Below are positions 6,934-12,931 of a stretch of 12,931 nt of DNA, one piece after another. The stretch spans positions 1 through 12,931 of the forward strand of contig CAZFBR010000088.1 in assembly GCA_964517215.1 (NCBI GenBank), read 5' to 3'. Position numbers and translations under genes: made by a program. Below the pieces are notes generated by a model. It had not been told where the DNA came from. It made no database searches and saw only the letters and a program-made list of their open reading frames with translations. This DNA comes from CAZFBR01 sp035353495 [NCBI: uncultured bacterium] (GTDB taxonomy: Bacteria > DAOPZR01). Position 1 is the stretch's first letter. Every line of letters starts with the position of its first letter.

Positions 6934-7734
6934 CTATCGCGGCATGCGCACGAGCGGATGACGCTCGTTAAGCCCGCGCCGGTATTCCACCATGTATGCC
7001 GCCAGCTTCGCCCGCCAGGCAGAACGATAGGCGAGGTTGCGCACCTCCGCCAGCGGGAACCGCTGCTCCGGGATCTCCGCCAGTTTGCGGATCACCATCA
7101 CTCCCGTATCCGCCGCGGCGATGGTCACGGCGTTGACGCGGGCCGCCCGCAGCGGCGCCAGCAGGTCAGGGCGCAGCGAACGATAGGGCATCGTCGCCCG
7201 CGAGTCGGGGAGGATGGCGTAGCGTGCATGCAGCCGCGGGAGGTCGCGCGCCGCGCGCCATTCGCGTTTCACCTTCTGCGCGGTGGCGGTGTCGCGCACG
7301 ATCAGGTAGGCGATATCCACCCCCGGCTTGCGGGTGAACTCGTCCGGATTCGCGGCATAGTACGCCGCCACCTCCGTATCCGTCGGGGGCGTCACCTGCT
7401 CCTGCAGGCGCCGGTTGAATTCCGTCAGCAGCAGCTCATCGCGCAGCTGCCGTTCCCGCAGCAGGTATTCCGGTTCGCGATCGAGTCCCTGCGCCCGCGC
7501 CTCGGCCAGCGCCTGCCGCCCTTCGAGGTATTCGTCAAGAAACTGTTCCCGTGAGGCCGGCGTCTGCGCCAGCGCCGCGCGCCGCTCTTCCGGCAGCGCC
7601 TGCAGCGCCGCGAGCGCCTCGCTCAGGTAAACGGGGACCCCATCGATGGTCGCGAGTACGGCCGTGTCGTCCGCCAGCAGCGACCCCGCCGCCAGCAGCA
7701 GCAACGTCAGGGGCATCATCATCTTCAGCATCAT
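6934..7734 (-). CDS. SurA/PpiC-like periplasmic foldase, PPIase domain degenerate
   Basis: 266 residues from ATG 7734, with GGAG at 7746-7743, 8 nt upstream. The signal peptide MMLKMMMPLTLLLLAAGSLLA is probably cut before D22. The mature start AVLATIDGVPVYLSEAL is the usual opening of SurA_N-type chaperone domains (about 25-115, helical, charged). An EVAAYYAANPDEF segment (121-133) links to a parvulin-like region (140-225): DIAYLIVRD corresponds to the first PPIase strand and GVMVIRKLAE to the last. The central Gly-rich GG-LG motif and the usual long loop are missing or unrecognisable, so isomerase activity is doubtful. The likely role is binding unfolded exported or outer-membrane proteins. 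It is last in the minus-strand run, 177 bp after orf178, so it may have its own promoter, though none is clear. EpsD/PrsA-like relatives are the main alternative. Confidence 0.8.
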   Translation of the reverse strand: MMLKMMMPLTLLLLAAGSLLADDTAVLATIDGVPVYLSEALAALQALPEERRAALAQTPASREQFLDEYLEGRQALAEARAQGLDREPEYLLRERQLRDELLLTEFNRRLQEQVTPPTDTEVAAYYAANPDEFTRKPGVDIAYLIVRDTATAQKVKREWRAARDLPRLHARYAILPDSRATMPYRSLRPDLLAPLRAARVNAVTIAAADTGVMVIRKLAEIPEQRFPLAEVRNLAYRSAWRAKLAAYMVEYRRGLNERHPLVRMPR

Positions 7735-7911
7735 AGTCGTCTCTCCATAACCGCCATTACGCCCGGTGACCATCGCATGGCTTTGCCGTCGTCAGGAAAC
7801 CAACTCCCTGCCGGTAATCCCGGTACTGGATCCGACAGCACCCGCGCTTCATGTGCGCCGTGCCGTACGCTCCTGCCCCGCCGCACCAGTTCCGTCCCCC
7901 GGCAGTTCGCC
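7735..7911. other. Short spacer between orf178 and ppiC
   Basis: 177 bp, still GC-rich. The minus strand has a 31-codon frame (7852-7757) without ribosome site or convincing composition. No terminator or clear promoter was found. It is the only sizeable gap in the minus-strand run. Confidence 0.5.
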
Positions 7912-8448
7912 TCAACGGCAGATGCCGCCGGCGTAGCGCCGCGGTTTGCCCGGCGGGCCGGCACAGATGATCCCGGCGCCCCACGGCTGGTACGCCCAGC
8001 CCCAGCCGCGTTTCACCGCCCATCGGGTCACCCGCGCGCGCAGGCCGCGTTGCACATCAACCCCATAGCACCACAGCAGGCCGCCGGGCGCAAGGCAATC
8101 GAGCAGCGTTTCCGGCAGCAGCACCGTGCGCACGTCCACCACCGCCAGGCGGCGCTTGCTGCGCGACAGCTGCGGCGCGAGCCGCACCGCACCATGGGTT
8201 GCCAGGCCGCGCACCGTCGCCGGCAGCGCGGCAGCGCCATGCACTGCTAGCATGTACCGCCAGGGCTGCGCCTCACAGCCCGCCAGCAGGTGCAGGAGCA
8301 GTTGCGGGTCTTCGCCGGCGAACAGCACCGTTCGCGGCATCAGCAGCTGCGTGAGCAGATTCAGGTAATTGCCCGTCGCGGCCGGCAGCACGTCCCGTCC
8401 GCGCGCCGCCGCGCGCAACCGCCGGCGCAGTACCACCGGACTGATCAC
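7912..8448 (-). CDS. Uncharacterised 178-aa protein, possible degenerate methyltransferase-like Rossmann fold
   Basis: Start GTG 8448 overlaps the mltG stop by 4 nt (GTGA), which fixes the start and points to coupled translation. An upstream reading of the same frame lies inside mltG and is ignored. The sequence opens with a basic helix (VVLRRRLRAAARGRD), then GNYLNLLTQLL. TVLFAGEDPQLLLHLL (40-55) looks like a first strand plus loop, RLAVVDVRTVLLP (100-112) a middle strand, and LDCLAPGGLLWCYGVDV (116-132) the typical 'PGG' strand of class I methyltransferases. The SAM motif GxGxG is absent. The C-terminal part is unusual and Trp/Gly-rich (RGWGWAYQPWGAGI, 147-160) and basic at the end. No signal peptide. 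I do not recognise the family, and the fold idea is inference from pattern only. Confidence 0.75.
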   Translation of the reverse strand: MISPVVLRRRLRAAARGRDVLPAATGNYLNLLTQLLMPRTVLFAGEDPQLLLHLLAGCEAQPWRYMLAVHGAAALPATVRGLATHGAVRLAPQLSRSKRRLAVVDVRTVLLPETLLDCLAPGGLLWCYGVDVQRGLRARVTRWAVKRGWGWAYQPWGAGIICAGPPGKPRRYAGGICR

Positions 8449-9443
8449 GGCTGATACTGCCGGATCATCCGGTTGTGCTCCTCCAGCGTATAGCTGAATG
8501 CATGCGACCCGTCCCCCTTCGCCACGAAATACAGGTACTGTTCCGCCGCCGGCCGCCACGCCGCCTCCAGCGACGCCCGGCCCGGATTGCAGATCGGGGT
8601 GGGCGGCAGGCCGTCATGGCGATAGGTATTGTATGGCGAGGCAACGTCAAGATCGCGCAGCGACAGTGCATTCTTGTGCATGCCCAGCGCATAGAGCACC
8701 GTGGCGCATGATTCCAGCCGCCGCCGGTTGGCCAGGCGGTTGTAGAATACGGCCGCCACGCGCGCGCGCTCGTCGGCGCGTTTGGCTTCCTTCTCGACGA
8801 TGGAGGCGACAATCAGTCTCTCGTAGAACGAATGCTGCGGTATGGTGGTGCCCCCGCGCTCGACCTCCGCCAGTTCCGCACGGAAGCGTTTGACCATGGC
8901 GGCGACTATTTCTTCCAGTTTGGACCCCGGCGCAAAATCATAGGTGGCGGGAAACAGGTAGCCCTCAAGATGCGGATGCGCCTCGCCCGCCAGCCGCAGC
9001 ACCCGCTCCTGCTCCGCAGTCGCGCGCACGAATTCATCCGCGGTGCACAACGCCTCCACCTGCAGCCGCTGCCCGATTTCGCGCCGGGCCAGCCCCTCCG
9101 GCAGGCAAATCGTCGCGGTATAGGCCTCGCCGCGGGCGATCCGGGCGATCATTTCCGCCGGCACCACCTTCGGGGGAATGCGGTACGTGCCCGCCTGCAG
9201 CTTGCCCGCCTGCCCGCTCACGTCCATGTACAGCGTCAGGAGGCGGGCGGAACTCCCCACGCCGTTGGCCACCAGCAGCGCGGCGACCCGGCCCGCCGTG
9301 GCGCCGGGCGGAATGGTCAGGGTGCCCGGTGCCGCCGCCGAGGCGCGGAACAGCTCCGCCTGATAGGCCCGATAGGTCATGCCTCCCGCCGCGGCCAGGG
9401 CCAGCAACAGCAATACGACCAGCAGCCCGAATTTAGCACGCAT
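8445..9443 (-). CDS. mltG: Endolytic murein transglycosylase MltG (YceG-like)
   Basis: 332 residues, the usual family size. Start ATG 9443 overlaps the ruvX end by 11 nt and has AGGA at 9455-9452, 8 nt away; a GTG at 9449 is a weaker alternative. A single N-terminal membrane anchor (about 5-23) is followed by a LysM-like region (TLTIPPGATAGRVAALL...) and the YceG catalytic domain. Family landmarks: GYLFPATYDF (161-170), ASIVEKEA with the catalytic Glu at 217 or its neighbour 219, VFYNRL (232-237), SPYNTY (269-274), GLPPTPICNPG (278-288) and HAFSYTLEEHN near the end. In other bacteria MltG cleaves nascent glycan strands at the inner-membrane face and sets their length. It lies directly downstream of ruvX, a pairing seen in other bacteria, and is coupled to orf178. 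Confidence 0.96.
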   Translation of the reverse strand: MRAKFGLLVVLLLLALAAAGGMTYRAYQAELFRASAAAPGTLTIPPGATAGRVAALLVANGVGSSARLLTLYMDVSGQAGKLQAGTYRIPPKVVPAEMIARIARGEAYTATICLPEGLARREIGQRLQVEALCTADEFVRATAEQERVLRLAGEAHPHLEGYLFPATYDFAPGSKLEEIVAAMVKRFRAELAEVERGGTTIPQHSFYERLIVASIVEKEAKRADERARVAAVFYNRLANRRRLESCATVLYALGMHKNALSLRDLDVASPYNTYRHDGLPPTPICNPGRASLEAAWRPAAEQYLYFVAKGDGSHAFSYTLEEHNRMIRQYQP

Positions 9444-9873
9444 CGTCACGTTCCTCGTCCAGCCAGCCCTGCAGCAGCACCACTGCCGCCTGCTGATCGC
9501 TTTTTGCCCTGCGTTCCTCCCGCGAGACACCGCCCGCGAGCATTGCCGCCTCCGCGGTCAGCGTCGAATAGCGCTCATCGGCCAGCAGCACCGGCAGCGC
9601 GAGTTTCGCCTGCAGGCGGCAAACAAAACCGCGCACATACATGGTCTGGGCGGAATCGCTGCCGTCGACATTGAGCGGCAAGCCGACGACGATCGCCGTG
9701 AGCGGTTCAGCATAGGCCATGATCCGGCGCGTCACCTCGCCCGACTTGGGCGGCCAGACGCCGACCGGTGAAGCCAGGGTGCGCGTTTCGTCCGAGACCG
9801 CCACCCCAACCCGTTTCCTGCCGACATCCAGGCCCAGCACCCGGCCCGGCGCCCTTCCCCCCTGATGCGTCAT
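9433..9873 (-). CDS. ruvX: RuvX/YqgF family putative Holliday junction resolvase or 16S rRNA 5'-end nuclease
   Basis: 146 residues from ATG 9873, with GAGG 8 nt upstream; a GTG 9 nt earlier is too close to that site. The RNase H-like fold is marked by LGLDVGRKRVGVAVSD (13-28, acidic D16), VVGLPLNVDGS (62-72), DERYSTLTAE (99-108, E100) and KSDQQAAVVLLQGWL (124-138, D126). These are the three expected acidic catalytic residues. Known members process pre-16S rRNA in Escherichia coli and resolve junctions in some other bacteria; which role applies here cannot be told. It starts 10 nt after the hypE stop and overlaps mltG by 11 nt, so it is co-transcribed with both. Confidence 0.95.
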   Translation of the reverse strand: MTHQGGRAPGRVLGLDVGRKRVGVAVSDETRTLASPVGVWPPKSGEVTRRIMAYAEPLTAIVVGLPLNVDGSDSAQTMYVRGFVCRLQAKLALPVLLADERYSTLTAEAAMLAGGVSREERRAKSDQQAAVVLLQGWLDEERDDAC

Positions 9874-9883
9874 CGTGCGCACC

Positions 9884-10870
9884 TCAGCAGATGCGCGGCA
9901 GCTGTTCGCCGCTGACGGGTAGCAGCATCCGCTCGCCGCCCGCCGCCGTCGTCAACATCACCTGTCCCGGCTCACCTGCCCGCACGCGCCCGATCACCGC
10001 CGCCGCCCGGCCAAGCTCATGGCCACGCAGCGTCGCCAGCACCCGGTCCGCATCCCCTGCCGCCGCAACCATGACCATCTTTCCCTCATTGGCGATATGC
10101 CAGGGATCGAGTCCGAGCATGGCGCAAGCCGCACGCACGTTCGCCTTCACCGGCAGGGCCTCGTCATCGACCAGCAGCGCCACCTGCTGCTCGCGCGCCA
10201 TTTCGTTCAGCACGGCTGCCACGCCGCCGCGCGTCGCATCGCGCACGAAGCGAACCGTCCCCGCATGCGCCGCCAGGGTCACCAGCGGCCACAGCACTGC
10301 GCAGTCGCTGGCGATGTCGCTGGTCAGCGCCAGGCCCGCCCGCTGCGTCAGGATCGCCATGCCATGGTCGCCCGCGGTGCCGGTAACAATCACCGCATCA
10401 CCGGGCATCAGCGGTTGACGCACGGCGTGTTCGAGTTCGCCGTAACCGGTGGTGACGATGAACAGGCCGTCCGCCTGGCCATGCCCGACCACCTTGCAAT
10501 CGCCCGTCACCACCGTCGCGCCGCAGCGCGCCGCTGTTGCCGCCAGCGAGTGCAGCGCCCGACCCAGTTCCGCAAACGGCAGCCCCTCCTCGATGATCAG
10601 CGCCAGCGCCAGATGCCTGAGCCGGGCGCCGAGGCAGGCGAGATCGTTGGCCGTGCCGCACACCGCCAGCGTGCCGATGTCGCCGCCCGGAAAAAACCGG
10701 GGTGTCACCACAAATCCGTCCGTGGTCAGCGCCGCCCGGCCCGACGGCTCGAACACAAACGCGTCGTCAAGCGGCGCACAGCTGCCGAGACAGGTGCGCA
10801 CGAAGGCGATGAGCTTGCCCGTTTCCTCGCCGCCCGCGCCGTGGTTCAGGGTGATCAGTTCCGTGGTCAT
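9884..10870 (-). CDS. hypE: Hydrogenase maturation factor HypE
   Basis: 328 residues, full length. HypE dehydrates the carbamoyl group placed on its C-terminal Cys by HypF to a thiocyanate and passes the cyanide ligand to the HypC-HypD complex. The invariant C-terminal ending PRIC is present (Cys328). The AIR-synthase-like ATP-binding N-half shows NHGAGGEETGKLI (9-21), TTDGFVV and the signature FFPGGDIGTLAVCGTANDLA. The middle has TVVTGDCKVVG, and the C-half has VRFVRDATRGGVAAVLNE and GLDPWHIANEGKMV. The start ATG has GGAG 8 nt upstream, inside the hypD end, and lies 3 nt after the hypD stop. Nothing essential is missing. Confidence 0.98.
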   Translation of the reverse strand: MTTELITLNHGAGGEETGKLIAFVRTCLGSCAPLDDAFVFEPSGRAALTTDGFVVTPRFFPGGDIGTLAVCGTANDLACLGARLRHLALALIIEEGLPFAELGRALHSLAATAARCGATVVTGDCKVVGHGQADGLFIVTTGYGELEHAVRQPLMPGDAVIVTGTAGDHGMAILTQRAGLALTSDIASDCAVLWPLVTLAAHAGTVRFVRDATRGGVAAVLNEMAREQQVALLVDDEALPVKANVRAACAMLGLDPWHIANEGKMVMVAAAGDADRVLATLRGHELGRAAAVIGRVRAGEPGQVMLTTAAGGERMLLPVSGEQLPRIC

Positions 10871-10873
10871 GGC

Positions 10874-11932
10874 CTATGCTCCGTACTGGTACGCCGCAGC
10901 GCAGCTGCCTTCGCTCGATACCATGCACGCGCCCGCAGGCGCGGCCGGCGTGCAGGTCGTACCGAACAGCGGGCATTGGCGCGGATTGAGCCGGCCGGCC
11001 AGCACCTCACCGCAGCGGCAGCCCGACCGGTTCGGCACCACCGGCGGCGGGTCAAGGTCCGGCTCGACTGTAGCCAGCGCGCGCGCGGCATGCTTCGCCG
11101 CCAGTGCATAGCCGCTCTGCGGGATCGAGCCCAGTCCGCGCCAGACCGCATCGACCGGGCGCAGCACCTCGTCGAGCACGGTTAGCGCCCGGGCATTGCC
11201 TGCCTCCTGCACCACCGCGCGATAGGCATTGCCGACCGAACAGTCGCCGCGGCCGATGCGTTCCGCCAGTTCCGCCAGGGCCAGGGCCATCCCCGTCGGG
11301 GTAAAACCGCCCACCACGCACGGCAGTCGGTGCTGCTGCGCGAAGGCGCGATAGGCGCCGGCCCCGATAATGGCACTCACGTGGCCGGGAAGGAGCAAAC
11401 CGTCAATCGCCGGCCGCGGCTCACTGCCGAACAGCGCCGCGAGCGCCGGCATGACCCGCTTGAGACCGCACAGAAAAAAGAGGTTGTCCGGTGCCTGCAT
11501 CACCGCCGCGGCAATGCCCGGGGCTGTGGTCTCGAACCCGACCGCCAGGAAAACAAACCGCCGCTCCGGTTCGCGCCGTGCCAGGAGCACAGCATCCAGC
11601 GGCGAATAGACAATGTCCACTGCCGCGCCGCGCGCCCGCGCCGCCTGCAGCGATCCGAGCGGGCCCGGGACGCGCAGCATGTCGCCGAACGTCAGGATGC
11701 CGTACCCCCGCCCCGTCGCCTGCACCGCCGACTGCAGGTAGCCGTCGTCAGTGACACAAACCGGGCATCCCGGCCCGGAAATCAACTGCAGCGCCGGCGC
11801 CAGCCGGGCGCGCAGCCCCGACCTGCCCAGCGCGTGCGTGTGCGTGCCGCACACTTCCATGACCGCCAGCCGCCGCCCGCCCGCTGCCGCCGCGATGCGG
11901 GCAATCGCCGCCGCCAGCGCCGGCGCCGTCAT
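10874..11932 (-). CDS. hypD: Hydrogenase maturation factor HypD
   Basis: 352 residues, slightly short but complete. HypD is the [4Fe-4S] scaffold that with HypC builds the Fe(CN)2CO unit for [NiFe]-hydrogenases. Landmarks: MEVCGTHTHALGRSGLR (25-41, C28), SGPGCPVCVT (52-61, C56 and C59), TFGDMLRVPG, LAVGFETTAPG, LLLPGHVSAIIG, a FTPTG segment, then the cluster-ligand C-terminus NRSGCRCGEVLAG, NPRQCPLFGTTCTP and GACMVSSEGSCAA. The ATG overlaps the hypC stop by 4 nt (ATGA), as in coupled operons. It has a slightly Ala-rich N-terminus, but no insertions or lost cysteines were noticed. Confidence 0.98.
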   Translation of the reverse strand: MTAPALAAAIARIAAAAGGRRLAVMEVCGTHTHALGRSGLRARLAPALQLISGPGCPVCVTDDGYLQSAVQATGRGYGILTFGDMLRVPGPLGSLQAARARGAAVDIVYSPLDAVLLARREPERRFVFLAVGFETTAPGIAAAVMQAPDNLFFLCGLKRVMPALAALFGSEPRPAIDGLLLPGHVSAIIGAGAYRAFAQQHRLPCVVGGFTPTGMALALAELAERIGRGDCSVGNAYRAVVQEAGNARALTVLDEVLRPVDAVWRGLGSIPQSGYALAAKHAARALATVEPDLDPPPVVPNRSGCRCGEVLAGRLNPRQCPLFGTTCTPAAPAGACMVSSEGSCAAAYQYGA

Positions 11933-12153
11933 GCGCGGCCCGCCTCGTCGATCTGCCGGAACAGTTCAAGCGTTTCCTGTGCTTCCGCCTCATCCACCCG
12001 GCTGATGGCAAATCCCGCATGGATGATCAGGTATTCGCCCACCGCCGGCTGCTCGATAAAATCAAGGCCGACGGTGCGCGTGACCCCACCCTGCTCGACC
12101 GTGCCCGCGGCACCGTCGATGGCGATCAACCGCATCGGTATGGCAAGGCACAT
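11929..12153 (-). CDS. hypC: Hydrogenase maturation chaperone HypC
   Basis: 74 residues, typical of HypC/HupF. Starts MCLAIPMRLIAID; Cys2, exposed after Met removal, is the residue that carries the Fe unit with HypD and contacts the hydrogenase large-subunit precursor. GLDFIEQPAVGEYLIIHAGFAISRVDEAEA is the expected beta-barrel end plus C-terminal helix (in two pieces: GLDFIEQPAVGEYLIIHAGF, then AISRVDEAEA). The ATG shares one base with the hypF stop; GGAG lies 8 nt upstream. The stop overlaps hypD. A HybG/HupF paralogue is the only alternative, with the same chemistry. Confidence 0.98.
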   Translation of the reverse strand: MCLAIPMRLIAIDGAAGTVEQGGVTRTVGLDFIEQPAVGEYLIIHAGFAISRVDEAEAQETLELFRQIDEAGRA

Positions 12154-12931
12154 CAGGCATTCTCCCGGCGCAATTGCGCCACTGCCAGCTGACCCGCGGC
12201 AATGCCGCGGTCGTCACGCAGCTCGGGCGGCGGCAGGATGATTTCACCCGGCAGCTCCGGCAGCAGTTCCCGCAGGAGGTCATTGTGCCATACCCCGCCG
12301 GCCAGGACAATGCGCGCCAGCCCGGTCTCCCGCGCCAGCCGCCGCGCCACTTCCGCCGTAACTGCCGCCAGCCAGTGATGAAAGCTGCGTGCCAGCGTTG
12401 CCGGCGGTATGCCGCGCCGGCGCGCCGCGAGCAGGTCCGCCAGCAGCGGCGCCAGCGGCACCCGCCACGGTTGCACCGCCGCATCGACCGTCACTGCCAG
12501 CGGAATGCGTTCGGTCGTGGTCGCCGCCAGCGCCTGCAGCGCGCGCGCGGCGCCCCCTTCCTGCCAGGCCGCCGGCACACTAACCGTCAGCGCCGCCACC
12601 GCATCGAACAGGCGTCCGACACTGCTGGTCAGCGGCGTGTTGATGCGGCTGGCAATGATTGCCGGCAGGTTGTCGCGCAACCCGTCCGGGAGCGGGAGGG
12701 CGTCGGGTAGCGGCAAATGCAGCGCCGTACAGTAGCCGGCGAGCAGCCGGTACGGATCGCGAATTGCCGCCTCGCCGCCGAGCAACGGCAGCGCCTGCAG
12801 CGCCGCCAGCCGCTCGCACTGCGCACCCGCCACGCGCAGGAATTCGCCCCCCCAGACCGTGCCGTCGCCGCCGTCGCCCGTGCCGTCGAAGGTCACCGCC
12901 AGGGCCGGCCGCGCGCAGTCCGGCCACAATC
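12153..12931 (-). CDS. hypF: Carbamoyltransferase HypF, C-terminal part only
   Basis: About 258 C-terminal residues are in view; the frame is open at the right edge and the TTG at 12929 is not a real start. HypF makes carbamoyl adenylate from carbamoyl phosphate and ATP and carbamoylates the HypE C-terminal Cys. This is the Kae1-like domain: LAVTFDGTGDGGDGTVWGGE then FL, NTPLTSSVGRLFDAVAALT, FHHWLAAVTAEVARRL and IVLAGGVWHNDLL. The terminal nucleotide-loop motif, usually NDGGIALGQ, here reads DDRGIAAGQ, a noticeable change. The acylphosphatase, zinc-finger and YrdC-like domains and the metal-binding His cluster must lie beyond the edge. It heads the visible hyp run. Confidence 0.96.
   Translation of the reverse strand, partial: LWPDCARPALAVTFDGTGDGGDGTVWGGEFLRVAGAQCERLAALQALPLLGGEAAIRDPYRLLAGYCTALHLPLPDALPLPDGLRDNLPAIIASRINTPLTSSVGRLFDAVAALTVSVPAAWQEGGAARALQALAATTTERIPLAVTVDAAVQPWRVPLAPLLADLLAARRRGIPPATLARSFHHWLAAVTAEVARRLARETGLARIVLAGGVWHNDLLRELLPELPGEIILPPPELRDDRGIAAGQLAVAQLRRENA

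Noticed and set aside
6685-7554. 289-codon plus-strand frame from the spacer into ppiC
   Set aside because: Antisense to ppiC, which has signal peptide, ribosome site and family motifs; the plus-strand text is Arg/His-rich.
7757-7852. 31-codon minus-strand frame between orf178 and ppiC
   Set aside because: No ribosome site, no coding-like third-position bias and no recognisable sequence.
8832-9674. 280-codon plus-strand frame across mltG and ruvX
   Set aside because: Antisense shadow of two genes with complete catalytic motifs.
12167-12180. Perfect 14-bp palindrome GGCGCAATTGCGCC just before the hypC ribosome site
   Set aside because: It lies inside hypF codons (Q-L-R), and one perfect 7-bp-arm palindrome is about what chance gives in 13 kb.
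1-12931. CRISPR array, tRNA, rRNA, transposase or integrase genes
   Set aside because: No regularly spaced repeats, cloverleaf-like arm sets, rRNA-like stretches or recombinase motifs were seen on either strand.

Overview
The window is GC-rich (clearly above 60% by eye) and almost fully coding, with dense operons, 4-nt start/stop overlaps and G/C-ending codons. A SPase I-type exported beta-helix protein, an MltG-type septal lytic transglycosylase, a SurA-like chaperone and a membrane hybrid histidine kinase together suggest a Gram-negative-type bacterium. The hypFCDE cluster implies a [NiFe]-hydrogenase, so an anaerobe or facultative H2-metaboliser. The large DUF1565-like/NosD-like protein and the style of the two-component pair recall uncultivated, environmental, Desulfobacterota-, PVC- or candidate-phylum-like genomes. 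The sequence does not fix the phylum.

Layout. (1) 1-2991, minus strand: one frame of 997 codons without a stop, running off the left edge. It has a signal peptide, a DUF1565-like entry segment and then a long right-handed parallel beta-helix. It is the largest gene here and no shorter open frame in the region is as convincing. (2) 2992-3503: a 512-bp AT-richer divergent control region with back-to-back sigma70-like promoters and several repeats and dyads. (3) 3504-6504, plus strand: a receiver-coiled coil-LuxR response regulator followed 4 nt later by a six-TM hybrid histidine kinase with its own receiver domain. (4) 6505-6933: a 429-bp convergent spacer holding nested inverted repeats and a short coding-like remnant. 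(5) 12931-6934, minus strand: a co-directional run hypF(partial)-hypC-hypD-hypE-ruvX-mltG-orf178-ppiC. Most junctions overlap or are a few bases apart; only orf178-ppiC has a gap (177 bp).

How the genes may work together. HypF and HypE make the thiocyanate-bearing HypE C-terminal Cys from carbamoyl phosphate. HypC and HypD assemble the Fe(CN)2CO unit of the [NiFe] site. HypA, HypB and the hydrogenase itself are not in view. Downstream in the same run are housekeeping genes: RuvX (rRNA processing/Holliday junction family), MltG (terminates glycan strands), an unrecognised 178-aa protein and a periplasmic SurA/PpiC-like protein. The two-component pair sits divergently from the exported beta-helix gene, which makes that gene a natural but unproven regulatory target. 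No tRNA, rRNA, CRISPR array or insertion sequence was seen.
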